Below, piece after piece: positions 63,457 through 64,000 of a stretch of DNA of 64,000 bases; position 1 is the first letter of the stretch; each line of letters starts with the position of its first letter. The notes beneath the pieces were generated by a model, which was given only the letters and a program-made list of their open reading frames with translations, was not told the origin of the DNA and did not search any database. Source of the stretch: Candidatus Kryptoniota bacterium (GTDB taxonomy: Bacteria > Bacteroidota > Ignavibacteria > Kryptoniales > JAKASW01); the NCBI GenBank assembly GCA_036567965.1, contig DATCTN010000031.1, positions 124,001-188,000 of the forward strand. Direction: 5' to 3'. Made by a program: the position numbers and the translations under genes.

Positions 63457-63942
63457 TCAGAATGTCAACGAGATTGCATCCTGGCTGGCGAATTCCAGGA
63501 AGGTTGCGGCGCCGCCTATTTCAACCCCATCGATCAGATCTTCTTTCTTCACCCCCATTACATCCATTGTCATCTGGCAGCCGATCAGTCTCACGCCTGA
63601 CTCAATCGCAATATTGATGAGCTCGCTTAGCCTGGCAACATTTGCGCCCTTCATCCAGCTGTTCATCATCCCCGTTGCCACAGCTGTCATTCCCGGAAGT
63701 ACGCCGAGGATGTTAGGGACTGAAATTCCCAGGAGTGGTTTGGGCATCGCTGGATTGGCGATCGGCGCGACCTGGAGCTTGTCTGCACGTCCCTTCTTGA
63801 GGATTTCTAATCCGTAAAACGTAAAGAAGATCGCAGCTTCCATATCCATTGCCACGGCAGCCGTGCTGAGAATGAACGGGGGATACGCCATGTCTAGCGT
63901 ACCGTGAATCGAAATTATTGCAAGTCTCTTTGCCTGTGCCAT
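63457..63942 (-). CDS. DsrE/DsrF-like protein
   Basis: 161 residues, no signal peptide. It matches the DsrE_2 group (PF13686) of DsrE/F-like sulfur-relay proteins: KRLAIISIHGTLDMAYPPFILSTAAVAMD with its key residues near the start, AAIFFTFYGLEILKKG, and the conserved Cys in LIGCQMTMDVMGVKKEDLIDG (C122). In this group the Cys may carry persulfide. It is not part of the glycan cluster. The 58 bases to the window end may hold the end of an upstream partner (TusA- or rhodanese-type genes often adjoin this family), which cannot be seen. The 188-base gap between it and the CE2 gene shows nothing else I recognise. Confidence 0.85.
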   Translation of the reverse strand: MAQAKRLAIISIHGTLDMAYPPFILSTAAVAMDMEAAIFFTFYGLEILKKGRADKLQVAPIANPAMPKPLLGISVPNILGVLPGMTAVATGMMNSWMKGANVARLSELINIAIESGVRLIGCQMTMDVMGVKKEDLIDGVEIGGAATFLEFASQDAISLTF

Positions 63943-64000
63943 CTTAGTTGTATTCTTCTTTCAACTTCAATTTGTTGGACGATCTGGCGGATCAAGAAGC

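Noticed and set aside
63302-63817. 171-codon open frame on the plus strand opposite the DsrE-like gene
   Set aside because: It is antisense to a clear family protein, has no ribosome site and low-complexity Ser/Pro/Ile composition typical of a shadow frame.
63943-64000. Possible end of an upstream gene on the minus strand
   Set aside because: Only 58 bases are visible. A short frame ending EEYN-stop is possible, but an in-frame stop lies just before it.
1-64000. tRNA, rRNA, CRISPR, insertion sequence or prophage genes
   Set aside because: I looked through the gaps and frames and found no cloverleaf-like sequence, regularly spaced repeat array, transposase or integrase motif.

Overview
The window reads as a chromosomal segment of a polysaccharide-degrading bacterium of the Bacteroidota/Chlorobiota side of the FCB group. 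An Ignavibacteria- or Kryptoniota-like organism is my best guess. The reasons are C-terminal type IX secretion (T9SS) type A sorting domains ([10 protein letters not shown]...YDVLGR...GVYFYRL), a TonB-dependent receptor, a complete Bat (aerotolerance) operon of the Bacteroidota kind, and FG-GAP/ASPIC-UnbV secreted proteins. The promoters I can pick out look like ordinary TTGAnn-N17-TAnnnT sites, not the special Bacteroidota -7 element, which fits a deep-branching member. I saw no rRNA, tRNA, CRISPR array, phage or transposase.

Region 1 (1-7593): a 5'-truncated TonB receptor, a T9SS-exported beta-helix-like protein and a large FG-GAP/UnbV/Fn3 T9SS protein. It is closed by a strong intrinsic terminator at 7785-7825.

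Region 2 (7956-33200, all +): a tightly packed glucuronoarabinoxylan cluster. It holds a GH8 exo-oligoxylanase, GH115 alpha-glucuronidase, CE15 glucuronoyl esterase, GH35/DUF5597 enzyme, SASA/CE20-type acetylesterase, GH43, SDR dehydrogenase, GH10, GH30 glucuronoxylanase, second GH10, beta-helix protein, URO-D-family methyltransferase-like protein, Tat-exported aldo/keto reductase, CE1-like esterase, GH105 and an ExuT-like hexuronate transporter. Endoxylanases cut the chain, debranching enzymes remove uronic acid, acetyl and arabinose groups, GH8 and GH43 finish the oligomers, and uronates enter by the MFS carrier. Mannonate dehydratase (uxuA) faces the transporter from the opposite strand.

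Region 3 (33287-44204, all -): uxuA lies directly behind a MoxR-DUF58-(DUF4381-like)-BatA-BatB-BatC-BatD-BatE operon with its own promoter at 42982-43010. A LacI-family regulator precedes it, with a putative operator over its own -35.

Region 4 (44574-63268): a second glycan set with two GH29 fucosidases, GH20 hexosaminidase, GH35 beta-galactosidase, GH38 and GH92 alpha-mannosidases, a CBM9-like protein, a TPR/SGNH membrane protein and a CE2 esterase. Together these match the sugars of N-glycans or similar fucosylated, mannose-rich glycans. The window ends with a DsrE/F-like protein on the minus strand.

The most unusual features are: (a) three copies of an imperfect inverted repeat at the 5' ends of three xylan genes, all read in the same codon phase and in two cases supplying signal-peptide codons; (b) a second ATCAGC-type repeat that is intergenic in the Bat operon and also matches codons inside two T9SS sorting domains; (c) a GH30 xylanase whose T9SS-like domain is near the N-terminus; (d) a URO-D-type protein in a cluster whose substrate carries 4-O-methyl groups; and (e) uxuA attached to the Bat operon.
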